A DNA stretch of 64,000 nt from contig CM049309.1 of NCBI GenBank assembly GCA_026874595.1, positions 92,832,723-92,896,722 on the forward strand. Direction: 5' to 3'. This DNA comes from Sipunculus nudus (lineage: Eukaryota > Annelida > Sipuncula > Golfingiida > Sipunculidae). Numbering within the stretch: position 1 is the first letter of the stretch; every line of letters begins with the position of its first letter. Below, one piece after another: positions 50,616 through 64,000 of the stretch. The position numbers and the translations under genes are program-made. The notes under the pieces were generated by a model. The model was not told the origin of the DNA and did no database searches. It was given only the letters and a program-made list of their open reading frames with translations.

Positions 50616-52842
50616 AAAATTAATGAGGTTTCCCTAGCAATTAATGTGCACAATTTTGCTGAGTTCATGATTATTTCCAGCTCGTTCATGATCAGTACAA
50701 CATAAACCCAGTTCAGGTATAGGTTCATATTCACCACAGTTCAAGACACTATCTTTTTACGTTTAATTATACATTTCACACACTGTTCAACAGTAAATTA
50801 AATAAACGACTTCATGTTAAGCACCGTTTTAAAGAAAAGAGTAAGGTTTAGCTAAGTCCTGAAACAGTATATTAAAAAATTATTTGGTGCAATCATGTGC
50901 ACGTATTATTACAGGTTAAAAATTATTTACTATTACTTTAAAAAAAAGTGTAATTTTCCATTACTATTACATATTACTATAACCCCTCCCTGTTATAGAT
51001 ATTTTAAATTGTGACAGAAACAATTTTGAATTCAGCATATATTAATTGAATGTTTGTTGATTGAAGATTGACTCATATATGACAATCTGTATACCCAAAA
51101 TATACCCTGTACAATATGCCCTAAGATATTTCTCTGTTTCAAGTCGAGTACATTTCTAATTTCATACCCACGAAGTTAAATATTCTTTAAAGTGTTTTTA
51201 TTTTTCTTCTGAAAATGTTACTTCAAATTTATTTTTCATATGGAAAATTAATTCATATTGGAGCAAAATTTTATAATTACATTTTAACCGTGAAAGGTTC
51301 CTGATAGGTCAGTAAACAAAAAAAAACTGCCTGAGGATATTTTCTTGTTTTTTTCACAGGAGCCTGCTGAAAATTTGCAAAGTTATTATTTTAATTTGAA
51401 ATATCGAACGACATTGATGAAATACGAAAACAGATCAGTATCATCAGTTAGATAATTTTTTAAGGTTTAAAGTGATATGTACTTTACGGGGTTTTGCATG
51501 GTTAAGCTGTGGTCAGATTGCGTATTAAGACATGATGAGATTAATGACAAACTGTGTGCTTCTCATCTCGTCCCTTAAAAAAATTGTCCCGTTTGACGAG
51601 CTTTACCCTGCCAGTCCTTGAGTAGCTTTAATTAGAAGGCTTATAGGGATAGCTCAACTGCTGGAATAACTGTGCATGTTTGGATGTTGTTAATCATATT
51701 TCAGCATCAGTTGAATATTAACTCATATGTGAAATAAGCGTGGTTTACACACAATGAAATGCCCATTCATAGGCTTCTGTGACTGTGTGCAATGCCCTTA
51801 GTATTACATTTCTCATGTTTTGTTTCAGATGAAGCTGGTAGCAGTTTAAACCATGGAAATAATGCAGGCCATAGGAATGATGGACCAACACAGGTCACTG
51901 TTTTCAGGGTTTCTATGGTTTACCATAGACATAAACTCATGGACTAAATACAGCATTGATGTTAATGAAAACTTTGTAGAATTAAGTTATAATATTCATT
52001 AAAGCTACCATACCTCGTGTTCTGTCTTTTAATTCAGTATTGAACTGCATGTTGTTATTAATGTTAAAGAAATTGTGAATATGCTAATATTTGATATGCA
52101 GTATTTAAAAGAGGCCCTGTTGAGGGCGATGGCTGTTAGGGTCACTCGCCTTTGAATGCTGTAAGTTGGAAGCTCTTGTGAGAAAAATATATTTAAGGCA
52201 GAATCACCGTGAACACATGGATGTTGTCAGGAATGCTTTGTAGCAGTGTCTGTAGTGATCTTACTGAGTTTGACATATTTTTCAACTGATTTAAGGGAGT
52301 AGGCCCCACATTTTGCTTGGACTTTAAGGAGATGCCTATTAACTTGCGTTCCATTTAATTCAGAAGGGCAACATTTTAAATGTACCGTTATAAATAATGG
52401 AGCCATTTGTGACTGATTGAAAGTACTGATTCAGGTGCATTTAGCAAATAAAAACTGATCCGTGTAATTGTTAAAAGATGTGCCCAATAAACTGGACCTC
52501 TGGAAAATAAGACTTTCTACCAAATATCTCAGGAGTGGATGAATGTATCAGCCCGAAATTTTGCATATTTAACAGTCTTGGATAGTTTTGTTGTAGACGA
52601 GACAGGTGGCACCACCTACCAATCCGTTTTTGTAGAATACATTGATGCACTTTTTCTCAGTAGTGGTTTGGTGTCTCGGCCTGAAATTTTGCATGTTTAT
52701 CTGACTCGGGTAGATTTCCAATTCACGAGAATAGTGGCACCACTTGTATTCTCTGATGACACAAATTTTGAGTCTTCATGTCAAGAACATTCAATGCCTT
52801 AACCCATGCCTCTGAGATTTTGCGGAAACCTATTTTTAGCCC
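50616..52842. other. Unassigned host sequence
   Basis: AT-rich, with no gene that I can support. Possible spliced fragments near 51830 are too short to call. Diverged pieces of the neighbouring repeats (CACCACCTACC-type) occur at about 52605-52620. Confidence 0.35.
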
Positions 52843-55285
52843 AGCTGACTTTCAGTCATGCTGGGCTATAGCGATGGGTCTTTGTCCGTCGTCCTTCCAT
52901 CTGTCCGGCCGTCCGGCCGGCCATCCGTCCGTCAGTTAGCAGGGCACAAATCTTAACGGTAGGGGCTAGGGCCATGAACCCTATGCAGTCTTAGAGGTTA
53001 TAAAAAGATCTCCTTGCAAACCTGAAATTAGGTCACTGCGACCTATATTCTCGAAGTTATGGGGTGTGTTTGCACCCCCCAGAAATTACTCTTTGAGACA
53101 ACATTTTCATCCCAAACCTTCCATCTTTCACATACAGCTCACCTACCAACAGGGGAAGAACCATAATTTTTTTGAGGTCAAAAGGTCAAAGGTCAAGGTC
53201 ACAGGAGCCTCTTCTTTGAAAAGCCTGTGGATGCATTTTAAGCCAACCCTTTCATCCCAATTCTTTGATCTTTCACATATAGCTCACCTACTAAGTTGGA
53301 GAAGAATCCTATAGATTTTGAGGTCACAAGGTCAAAGGTCAGGGTCACAGGATCCACTTCTTTGAAAAGGTTGTGGACACATTTCAAGCTAGACTTTTCA
53401 TTCCAAACCTTCCAGCACTGATATCGCTTCTCTGCCAACAGGGGAAAAGACCTGTTGATTTTGAGGTCAAAGGTCAAGTTCACAGCACCCACTTCTTGCG
53501 TGGAGTCATTTTCAGGCAAACTTTTCAATCTGTACCTTCCATCTGTCATATATGGCTTACCTACCAATAAGGGAAGAAGCCTATTGATGTTGAGGTCAAA
53601 AAGTCAAAGGTCAAGGTCACAATATTTAATTGTTCTAAATGCTTGTGAGCATATTTCAAGTGTAACTGTTCAACCCAAACCTTCAGTCTTTCACATATGC
53701 CACATCTATGCATCACTCAGTTTGACTCAAACTTCATATTTATGGGTCTTTTTGCTTGAATAAATAACTGATTGATTTTGGGGTCAGCTGGTCAGCAGGT
53801 TAAAGGTTGCAGGTCAAAGTTATTCACCCATTGGTTGCCAAGTAATTACACCAGATTTAAGTGGTCAGTAGTTACCCATCATTTAGAAAGAATCCAGTTG
53901 ATATATGGGCAAAAGGCCAAGGTCATAGGTCAGGGATGTTCACAATTACTTATTTTATAGAACATCTCTATTTTTCTTGTATATATAACCATCCCACTCC
54001 AGCTGGTACATCTCCCTGTGTGGCTGTAATTGTGAGTGACACTGGTGACATATGACTCCCTTTTGTATCAGCCTATTAAGTGATAAGGCTCAGTGATAAG
54101 TACATCGTTACTTCATAACAAAAACACTGTTGTCAGAATGCTTCAGCCAGGCATTAAGACTATGAGAGTATAGTATTAAGGTTTAGCTACTGATTTATAA
54201 GATGATGGGAACATTTTGCAGTTTATTTTATGGAATCCTAGCAATAAACTTAGTTTCCTAGATATCTGAATATTTTAATATATATCACCACATATAAAAG
54301 CAAGTGTTTGTTCTCATAATATGTGGATGTGTACCTTGATTTAGGATGGCTTTTTGTTTTATTTCAAGACTCTTAGTCATGCTTTCTGCATTTCTTTTCT
54401 TTCAGGTTTGGCAGTTTACCTACCCTGCTGACCCCATTGAAAAGCAGAGTGATAATAAAAAATATTGGACTTACACTTTTTACAATTGCATATCTATAAA
54501 TCTGATATGAGGGCCTGGACATGCCTTTTGAATTATTTTGGGCACTCATTACTGGATAATTTGCCCCAAGTTTGGTCTCTTATTGGAGAATGTGGGATAT
54601 CAAATGTCATACTTGTCAGAAATCCATTATGTCTGCCAGTTAGCCACCTTAGAAATTCTTTCTTCAGTGCAGTTTCAGTAATTTTTCTTTAATATTTGGT
54701 CCGATTTAGAGAATGTTTGTTGTCTGATTTCAGACTTGTCAGAAGTCCAATATGGCCACCAGGCAACCATCTTTTAATTCCTTTGATCATATTATCTCAA
54801 GAACAGTTAAAGTGAATGCAGTTGGATGTATATTTATGTAATCTTGTAAAGGATTTGGTCAAATATTTCTGAATAAATATTACCATCATTTATAAAAGTG
54901 CAGTACAGTTGGCTTGTATTGAATAAAAATTCATACAGAAGCACCTGTTTCTCAATCATTCTTGCATGTATTTCCTTGATTTTTGCTATATATTTTGATC
55001 TTATATTTGCCCTTTGTTGTGTTCCTTTTGAGACTGACAGGTTTCAAGCAAGCTGTTGGAATAGTTCCTGATAGCTTAACAATCATGCATTTTCCTCAGA
55101 CCATCAATTCACTGTGTTTTAACCAGACATAGGTGATATATATTTCTGTTGTCATAGAAAATTTTCAACAAATTTGCAAATTGGTTCTTCAAAATTTGAC
55201 TGGAAGTTGTGAATCTCAGTCCATGATGTCACAGGTCATGCTTGGCAGCTGAGCGTCATGACCCATGGTCACTTGTTTAGTTGAA
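52843..55285. repeat. AGCTCAG-type repeat, copy 3, with nuclear-receptor-like half-sites
   Basis: Starts TTAGCCCAGCTGACT, carries GTCCGTCGTCC-like runs, and ends near GAGCGTCATGACCCATGGTC. Tandem units of about 150 bp (53085-53790) contain AGGTCAAAGGTCAAGGTCAC. A possible exon lies inside it at 54409. Confidence 0.6.
54409..54510 (+). other. Possible terminal exon, unidentified
   Basis: Preceded by a strong pyrimidine tract ending TTCTTTCAG. The frame then reads 34 residues (starting VWQFTYPADPIEKQ) to a TGA. I cannot identify a protein or a partner exon, and it lies within repeat-rich DNA, so it may be chance. Confidence 0.15.
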
Positions 55286-58049
55286 ACTGGACTTTTCGAA
55301 TGCCCCCCCCCCCCATCCCCCAACAAATACTGAGAGGGAATTAGGTTATTACCGGCCTCCTCTGTATTGATGCCGAACGTTATATCAATAGTAGCGGCCC
55401 TGACCTACATACGAACCCCGTTCGCCGATTTGACACTGAATGGTGTTCAGGACACTGTTGAGATCCGGAATCGTGTCCTTGACAAGTCATTGAGCTGAAT
55501 ATATAATTATCATACAAACCTTAAAGACAAGTCCCCCCCCCCCCCCCCCCTCCGAATTCACGGACATAATGATATTTATTTTGTATCCCCGTTGAATGAA
55601 AATTCACGGGAAGGTTAGGTATCCTATATTGTGATGATGGCAGGAAATTAACCTGAACTGACAAAAGTGCTTCCGGATAGTGGCAGCGTTTCTAAGCATA
55701 AGACTGGCTACCGCCTACATTTTTACTCTGCGGTATTCCTGTAATTGTATCCCAAGACAAAGTCGGGATACTATGGTTTCACGACGGTCCAGCCGCCGCC
55801 GCAGAAAAATCTTGTGAGCGGGATAACTCAAAAAATATTTCACTGATCTTTTTCAAACTTTACATTTGTATAGATATATGTAAGAGGACGAAGCCTATTT
55901 AAAATTGGTTCATGGCCTTTGCTAGAAGAGTGACCTTGACCTTGAATAGGTCCATTTTTGCTGAAAATAACACCAATTCTTAAATATCTCAAGATTGCTT
56001 GCATGGACTGGTCCAAAAATCAAGGTGACTGAAGATCTAGGATAGCCTTGTGATATGCCGGAAACTGGTGGCGCCACCTATTATCCTTTTCTTGTTTTTA
56101 CGCCTTTAAATACCCCTGTAATTGCAACTTTACAGTACTGTGAACATTATAAGTCAAAAACTGATGGACAGGTTTCTTTCATATTATGAACATGTAGAGA
56201 GATAGGATGAGGTCTGTTTAAATTTAGGTCATGACCTTTACCATGAGTGGCCTTGACCTTCCATATTTCCATATTTGGTGAAAATTACACACCTCATGAT
56301 ATCTCCAGTGTTGATAGCCATATGGATTTCAAACGTGACATGTATGGCCAACCACTAAAGTAAGAACCCTATAGGGTCTAGGGTCAAGGTCACTGGACTC
56401 GCATCTTAAAAGATATTGTGGATGCATTTTTTTTCAGCAAAAATTTCTATCCCAGACCTTTCATCTTGAACATGTAGCTCACTTGCCAATAATGGAGGAT
56501 CCATATCGATTTTGGGGTCAAAGGTCAAGGCCACAGGAGCTATCTGTCAAAAAATTAGTTTCCGGATGATAATTCCAGCTTTTTTAGATATATGGATTTC
56601 AAACTTGACTTATATATGTCCCATTAAAAAGCAAGATCCCATGTTTTTGGGGTCACGAGTTCAAGAGTCAAGGTCACTGGACACATCTTTAAAAAGATTG
56701 TAGACGCATTTTCAGCTTAACTTTTCATCTCGGACCTTTTATCTTGCGAATATAGTTCACCAGCTAATAGAGGAAGACCCCTGTCAATTTTTTTGGAAGG
56801 CATAAGGTCAAGGATCAAGTTCGCAGGAGCCATCTGTCCAAAAATTAGGTTCTAGGATGATAATTCCAGCTTGGATAGATATATTGATTTCAAACGTGAT
56901 TTATATATGGCCCATCAATAAAGCAAGACCTCTATTGATTTTGAGGTCAAAGTCACAGGACACGCATATTTAAAAAGTTTGTGGATGCATTTTCAGCTAA
57001 ACTTTTCATCTCGGACCTTTTATCTTGCACATATTGTTCACCTGCCAATGAAGGAAGACCCCTGTTCATTTTGAGGGCACAAGGTCAAAGGTGAAGGACA
57101 CAGGACCCATCTGTCCAAAAATTAGGTACCGGGATGATAATTCCAGCTTGGATTGATATATGGATTTCAAACCCGATCTAAATATGGCCCATCAATAAAG
57201 CAAGACCTTTATAGATTTCGAGGTCACAGGACACAAGTCTTTGAAGAGATTGTGGATGCATTTTAAGCCAAACGTTTAATTTCAGACTTTTTTTCTTGAA
57301 CATATAGTTCACCTGCAAATAAAGGAAGACCCCTTTCCAGTTTGAGGGCACACGGTCAAAGGTGAAGGTCACAGGAGTCATCTGTCCAAAAAAATTCATT
57401 TAATGAAGATTACTCCAGCTTGGATTGATATATGGATTTCAAACGTGACGTATATGGCCCATCAATAAAACAAGATTCCTAATGATTTTGAGGTCAAAGG
57501 ACGAGGTCCCAGGACAAACATCTTTGAAAAGATTGTGGATGCATTTTCAGCCAAACTTTATATCTCAGACCTTTTATCATGCACATATAGTTCACCTGCC
57601 AATAGAGGAAGACCCCTATCCATTTTTAGGTCACAAGGTCAAAGGTGAAGGTCACATGAGCCACCTGTCTAAAATTCACTTCCTGATGATAACTCCAGCT
57701 TGGATTGATATATGGGTTTCAAACTGGACTTGTATATGTCCATCCATCTTTGAAAATTTCTCATAAACCATAGAGGTGGCGCCACTTACCTTCCAGTTTA
57801 TGTAGAATAAATTAATACTTTTTTCTGAAAATGTGCGTATCCATTGATCTTGGACTCCTACATTTTGTTTTCAAGACTGGTTGCGCCATCAGCAATTGTT
57901 TTAGCGTGGCGTACATCTGCACGTGTGCTTTTGGTGAAAATTGCTCATCTCTCTGGAATGGTTCAAAGTAATGGTCTTAAATTTGGCATGTCTATCCATC
58001 TTGGAAAATTTTCTTAAAAACCAGACGGATGGCCCCGCCTACCTTCCTT
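55286..58049. repeat. Tandem units of about 200 bp with AGGTCA half-sites
   Basis: Poly-C runs lie at about 55304 and 55538. From 56290 to 57760, units repeat CACCTGCCAATA, GGAAGACCCCT, TTGAGGTCAAAGG and GGATGATAATTCCAGCTTGG every 200-230 bp. No gene. Confidence 0.65.
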
Positions 58050-61035
58050 TTTAGCTCAGCTGACTGAAAGTCATCTGAGCTATAGCGATCACTCTTTGTC
58101 CGTCGTCCGTCTGTCTGTCTGTCTGTCCGTCCGTTAACCAGGCACAAATCGTAACTGCTGGACTTAGAACCTTGTAACTTCTGAGAGGTCCATGAAAAAT
58201 CTCCTTGGAAACCAGAAATTAGGTCTCTGTTACCCATATCCTTTGAGCTATGGGGCCCCAAAGTACCCCCCAGAAAAGTTAAAAATTTCATACAAAAACT
58301 TCAATATCTCATTTACTTCTTGACTGATGGTCATGATTTTTGGCATACATATTGATCATGAGATGTTCCATCAGTTCCTGCAGACTGGTGGCGCCACCTG
58401 TATTTTTTACAAATTTTTTTCTCTATTTATGAAACATTTAAAAATGTGAACATCTGTTAACAAGGCACAAATCGTAAAGACTGGACCGAGAATCTTAATT
58501 CTTGACACACTGAGAGGTCCATGTAAAATCTCCTTGGACACCAGAAATTAGGTCACTGTTACCCATATCCTTCGAGCTATGGGGCCCCAAAGTACCCCCC
58601 AGAATAGTAAAAAAATTCACACAAAAACTAAAATATCTCAATAACTACATCACTGATGGTTATGACTTTTGGCGTACATATTGATCATGAGATGTTCCAT
58701 CAGTTCCTGCAGACTGGTGGCGCCACCTGTATTCGATTTTTTACGATTTTTTCCTCTATTTTTGAGACCTTTAAGGATGCTGTCATCTGTTAAGGTGGCA
58801 CAAATCGTAACGACTGGACCTAGAATCGTCATTCTCAACACACTGAGAGACCTATGAAAAGTCTCCATGGAAACCAGAAATTAGGTCTCTGTTACCCATA
58901 TCCTTCTATTTTTTTAGCTCAGCTGACTGTAAGTCATCCGAGCTATAGGGATCACCTTTTGTCCGGCGGTGCGGGCGTATGTCCGTTACCAGGGCACAAA
59001 TCGTAACCGCTAGAACTGGAATCTTCTTACTTGACATCCTGGGAGGTCTATGGAAATTCTCCTTGTAAACTTGAAATTAGGTCACTGTGACCTATATTCT
59101 TCGAGCTATGGGGTTCCGAAGTATCCCCCCCCCCCAGAATAATGGAAAATTTGATACAAAAGCTCAAGTATCTGAACAACTAATGCCTTGATCATCATGG
59201 TTTTTTGCATGGATATTGATCATGGAGTGTTTCATCAGTTTCTGCAGACTGGTGGCGCCACCTGTATTTTTTCGATTTTTACCAATATTTTTCTCTATTT
59301 TTGAGACCTCTTAAGATGCGGCCATCTGTTAACAGGGCACAAATCGTAACGACTACACCTAGAATCTTCTCTCTTGACATGCAGGGAGGCCCATAAAAAG
59401 TCTCTTTGGAAACCTGAAATTAGGTCTCTGTTACCCATAACCTTTGAGCTATGGGGCTCCGAAGTACCCCCCAGAATAATGGAAAATTTGATACAAAAGC
59501 TCAAGTATCTAAACAACTATTGCAGTGATCACCATTATTCTTTGCATGGATATTGATCATGGAATGTGTCATCAGTTTCTGCAGTACGGTGGCGCCACCT
59601 GTATTTTTTTTATTTTTTACGAATTTTTTTCTCTATTTTTGAGACCTCATAAGATGCGGTCATCTGTTAACATGGCACAAATCGTAACAACTGGACCTAG
59701 AATGTTCTCTCTTGACATGCTGAGAGGCCCATGAAAAGTCTCCTTAAAAACTTGAAATTAGGTCTCTGTTACCCATAACCTCTGAGCTATGGGGCTCCGA
59801 AGTACCCCCCAGAATAATGGAAAATTTGATACAAAAGCTCAAGTATCTGAACAATTATTATATTGATCACCATGATTCTTTGCATGGATATTGATCATGA
59901 AATGTTTCATCAGTTTCTGCATTCTGGTGGCGCCACCTGTATTTTTTCAATTTTTAGCTCAGCTGACTGAAAGTCATCTGAGCTATAGGGATCACCTTTT
60001 GTCCGTCGTCCGTCCGGCCATCCAGGCGTCTGTCTGTTAACAGGGCAAAAATCGTAACCGCTAGAACTGGAATCTTCTTACTTGACATCCTGGGAGGTCT
60101 ATGGAAATTCTCCTTGTAAACCTGAAATTAGGTCACTGTGACCTATATTCTTCGAGCTATGGGGTTCTGAGGTACCCCCCAGAATAATGCAAAATTTAAT
60201 ACAAAAGCTCTAGTATCTGAACAACTAATGCATTAATCACCATGATTATTTGCATGGATATTGATCATGGAGTGTTTCATCAATTTCTGGAGATTGGTGG
60301 CGCCACCTATATTTTTTTTTATTTTTTACGATTTTTTTTTTCTACTTTTGCGATCTTTAAACATTTGGTCATCTGTAAACAGGGCACAAATCATCATGAC
60401 TGGGCCTAGAATCTTCTGTCCTCACCTCCAGGGAAGCCCATAAAAGGTCTACATGGAAACCCGAAATAAGGTCTCTGTTACCCATATCCTTCATGCTATT
60501 GGGCTCCGAAGTACCCCCCTGAATAAAGGAAAATTTGATACAAAAGCTCAAGTATCCAAACAACTGATGCATTTTCCCCCATGGTTCTTTGCACAAATCA
60601 TAATGACTTGACCTAGAATCTCCTTTCTTGATATGCTGGGAGGCCCCTGAAAAGTCTCCTTGTGCACCTGAAATTACATCTCTGTTACCCATATCCTTCA
60701 TCCTATGCGTCTTTGAAATACCCCCCAGAATAAACATTTGGTCATCTGTTAACAGGGCACAAATCATAATAACTGGACCTAGAATTTTATTTTTTGACAT
60801 GCTGGGAGACCCCTGAAAAGTCATCTCGTAAACCTTGAAAATAGGTGTCTGTTACCCATATCCCTCATGCTACAGAGCTCCATAGTACCCCAATGAATAT
60901 TGGATGATTTTATACAAAAGGTCAAGTTTGGAAAAAATATTTCATTCAAATTTGACATTCAGATGATAAAATTACTTTTCTCAATGTCTTCCTGGTCAAA
61001 TGAGCGTCATGACCCCTGGGTCACTTGTTCAAATT
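58050..61035. repeat. Nested AGCTCAGCTGACT-type repeats with GGTGGCGCCACC palindromes
   Basis: Family starts at 58052, 58914 and 59954 (TTTTAGCTCAGCTGACT then ATCTGAGCTATAG). Between them, units of about 330 bp contain GGCACAAATCGTAAC, CTATGGGGC and GGTGGCGCCACCTGTATTTT. The family end GAGCGTCATGACCC is at about 61003. Confidence 0.75.
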
Positions 61036-61369
61036 TTTACGAATTTTTTTCTCATTTTTTTAGACCTTTAAAGATGTGGTTATCTGTCAACAGGGTACAA
61101 ATCCCAACAGCTAGACCTAGAATCTTCATTCTTGTCATGCAAGGAGGCCCATGAAAAGTGCCTGTGGAAACTTGAAATTAGGTCTCTGTTACCCATATCC
61201 TTCAAGCTATAGGCCTCTGAAGTATCCCTCAGAATAATGGACAATTTGATACAAAAGCTGAAGTATCTGAACAACTAATGCGGAGATAACCATGATTCTT
61301 TGCATGGATATTGACCATTAAGTGTTTTTATTAGTTTCTGCAGACTGGTGGAGCCACCTGTAATTTTTA

Positions 61370-62835
61370 TCCGCCAAAACAAAGTTTTGCAGATACTATG
61401 TTTTTGACCGGGTTCCTCCGCCGCCACTGCGTTCATTTCCAGAGAACTCCCCTGAGACTAATAGACCGATTTTTCCGAAACTAACACCAGTTATCGGGTC
61501 ACATGTGAACTGGTGCCTAACCAATTTGCGTTGACCTCTGACCTTTCCTCTCTGCCCAGCATCCATTTGTGCGTCTGTTTCCACACATAAACCCTCATAT
61601 CTGGGGAACCGTTTGACCGATCAGGAAATAAAATTCATACAAATGTAGCCCTTGGATAGCTTTATAACATACACAAAAAAATGGTGGCGCCACCTGTGAC
61701 CATGTTTGCACAGTGTCCACCTGTACATCTGCCTTGGGTTAAAATCACTCGTATCTCTGCAGTAAATTGACTAATTCACCTGAAATTCGGCATGCGTATA
61801 CATCCTGGATAACTTTCTTGATTTTATGAAGGTGGCGCCACCTACATTCACGTTCAAGCTGATGACATCCAAGCTCATATCTGGGGAACCGTTTGACCGA
61901 TCAGGAAATAAAATTTATACAAATGTAGCCCTTGGATAGCTTTATAACATACACAAAAAATGGTGGCGGCACCTGTAACCATGTTTGCACAGTGGCCATC
62001 TGTTCATCTGCCTTGGGTTAAAATCACTCCTATATCTGCAGTGAATTGACTAATTCACCTGAAATTCGGCATGCGTATACATCCTGGACAGCTTTCTTGA
62101 TTTTATGACATGTGGCGCCACCTACATTATTGTTTACGCTACAGACATCCAAGCTCATATCTTGGGAACCGTTTGAACAATTCGGCCAAAATTTTGCATG
62201 TGTTTAGATCTCACATGGGTCTTTATCATACACAAAACTGAAGGGGCCACCTGCAATCATTTTTGCACATTTTTCACAGCGTCTGTCTGTTTGTCTGCCG
62301 TGGCCTAAAATCACTCATTTCTCTGTATTGGTTTGACATAATTGCCGAAAATTTTGCAGGTTTATACATCCTGGACAGCTTTCTTGATTTTATGACAGGT
62401 GGCGCCACCTACATTCTAGTTAACGCTGCACACATCCAAGCTCATATCTAAGAAACCATTTGACCTATTGGGCCAAAATTGTGCATGTGTTTAGATCTCA
62501 CATAGGTCTTTATCATACACAAAAATGGAGGCGCCACCTGTAACCATTTTTGCACAGTGTCTGTCTGTTTCTCTGCCGTGGGCTTAAATCACTCATATAC
62601 ATGTAGTGATTTGACTTTTCTGCCTAAAACTCCGCATATGTATACAACTTGGACACCTTTCTGGATTTGTGGTAGGTGGCACAACCTACATACACATTTA
62701 GGCTGCAGACATCCATGCTAATATGCAACTTACCTCATTCTATTTCCCCTTGCCACTCTATTTCACCTGTTCCACTCTGATTTTGGCAGATACACGTAGT
62801 CACTTGTCGGTTACCCGTATTCTAGTTTTTAAAGT
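61370..62835. repeat. Interspersed repeat of the TTTTGCAGATACTATG type, copy B
   Basis: Starts GCCAAAACAAAGTTTTGCAG, like the copy at 49718, and ends near TCACTTGTCGGTTACCCG. It contains about five units of 280 bp with GGTGGCGCCACCTACATT and CCAAGCTCATATCT. No gene. Confidence 0.75.
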
Positions 62836-64000
62836 TTACACATTTTTTTCTCTATTTTTGAGATATATAAATACAGACTTAATCTTGGCCTGTTGGTTAA
62901 TCTGTTTGATGCTTCAGTTGAATGAGTATATACTACCATTCTGATGATAAAATTTCCTTTTGCGAATCTCTATTTCCAGTCAGCTGAGCGTCTTGACCCA
63001 TGGGTCACTTGTTCTGTAAATAAATTAATGCTCTTTTTCTCAAGAGAGATTCAACATATTGGCCCCCATTAACAAAAAAATATTGTTTCTCAAGTTGACA
63101 GATGGAAGAAACCGTGGTCGTTTGCTAAGTTTTAGTATATGCTGCTCAAGATGGGGGACCTATTCTTAAAGGGGGGGATTAATTATCTGGGGATACTAAG
63201 GCACCTCCGGTGCCAAGAAATATCTGATTTATCTATGCATGTGGCCAGATAAACAGCAGTCGTGCAGCTGAACTGTCAAATAATTGATTGCTGTTTTCTA
63301 GACAGGATTCGCTTCAATAAATATCAACCACATTAAATTAACGGGCAGGTGTGACCTTGCATCCGGGAATTTTTTTAAGTATTACTGTTTTATGTAAACC
63401 AGGCCTATAACTGAATGTGGTGCAATTTATAACCAAAAAAAAAAAAAAATACGGAGGAATGCATTTAATTGTGGCAAGTGCCCGATCTGATGTTGGAACA
63501 CTATTTATACATGCTAGTTTAGTGTTGAAATTCTGAATGTCGGACGACGCCCCGAATTCAATCAGGAAATCCTTGCATACACGTCAGCATGTACGTGCCG
63601 TCATCGTAGAGCTTAATTGCTGAATGCTGGAACATAATGAATTTTGTCCAGCAATTTCTCGGTCTCATTTGAAACCCCCGTTGATTCTACTCTGCAGGAT
63701 ATAAGGGGGAGGGGAGATGATTTCGAGCACACTGAAAGGGACTTCTCAGTTTTCACAATTTTATCAATATTGCATTGCTTCATCCAATTTAACCGTCCTT
63801 CCCTTCACATCTAAGACAAGGATATTATGAACAAATTCGACGTAACCATGTCTTCAGGAATACACCTGAAATGTCATATTTCCTACTGATGGTCCGTGTG
63901 AAATTTTATACAAAAGCTTCAGTATAATTTTATCTTTGACAGCTTTATAATATATGACTAATGGCGCCTCTGGGTGCCTTTCCATACATGTAGATTCACC
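62836..64000. other. Unassigned host sequence
   Basis: The repeat-family end GAGCGTCTTGACCCATGGGT occurs at 62985. A poly-A run lies near 63437. I see no gene. Confidence 0.4.

Noticed and set aside
51827-51900. A further COX7C exon
   Set aside because: There is a CAG acceptor-like site, but the frame is closed soon after and the two-exon COX7C is already complete.
58001-61300. Several 60-150 residue frames on both strands at 58-61 kb
   Set aside because: All lie in copies of one interspersed repeat and recur with frame changes, so they are not genes.

Overview
The window looks like animal nuclear DNA, most likely from a mollusc. The evidence is a split two-exon mitochondrial gene (COX7C), a BEL/Pao LTR retrotransposon, and many copies of a repeat that begins AGCTCAGCTGACT and runs into TTTGTCCGTCGTCC, a pattern I associate with mollusc genomes. 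The mollusc assignment is inferred from repeats and was not tested by a search.

Layout. (1) Positions 1 to about 21,900 hold a dense, intronless, virus-like element with 19 open genes, all on the plus strand except one. It encodes a retroviral-type DDE integrase with a C-terminal chromodomain, as in Polinton/Maverick-type elements. It also encodes two tandem capsid-type paralogues related to the proteins annotated in animal genomes as 'F54H12.2-like', three proteins sharing a W-E-V motif (probably minor virion proteins), a tandem PC4-like ssDNA-binding protein and a RING-finger protein. A protein with an AT-hook and five regularly spaced Q-centred (TQT-like) motifs, small basic and membrane proteins, and several orphans complete the set. 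The left end lies outside the window and no polymerase, packaging ATPase or protease was recognised. No gene is visibly broken, which suggests a recent insertion or a living virus. (2) 21,361-22,801 is a transition with a 68-bp tandem repeat, a TA microsatellite and a tRNA-headed SINE. (3) 22,802-31,668 is a BEL/Pao element on the minus strand with two LTRs and a perfect 5-bp target duplication (ATGTT). Its genes are broken and one LTR carries a nested hAT-like MITE. (4) 31,669-35,700 holds two tandem-repeat arrays. (5) 35,771-48,970 is COX7C, two coding exons around a 13-kb repeat-filled intron. (6) 48,971-64,000 is mostly tandem and interspersed repeats with nuclear-receptor-like half-sites and a GGTGGCGCCACC palindrome; I see no confident gene there.

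How the viral genes work together (inference). Most genes have their own TATA box 34-50 nt upstream of the ATG, several at exactly 42 nt, and five genes take their stop codon from the TATA box of the next gene. Transcription is therefore probably by host RNA polymerase II, gene by gene. TTCCGG (ETS-like) motifs lie only at the promoters of the right-hand block (RING, PC4, Cys-rich gene, coiled-coil gene), a candidate early set. The capsid-type, W-E-V, basic and integrase genes would form the virion and integration set.
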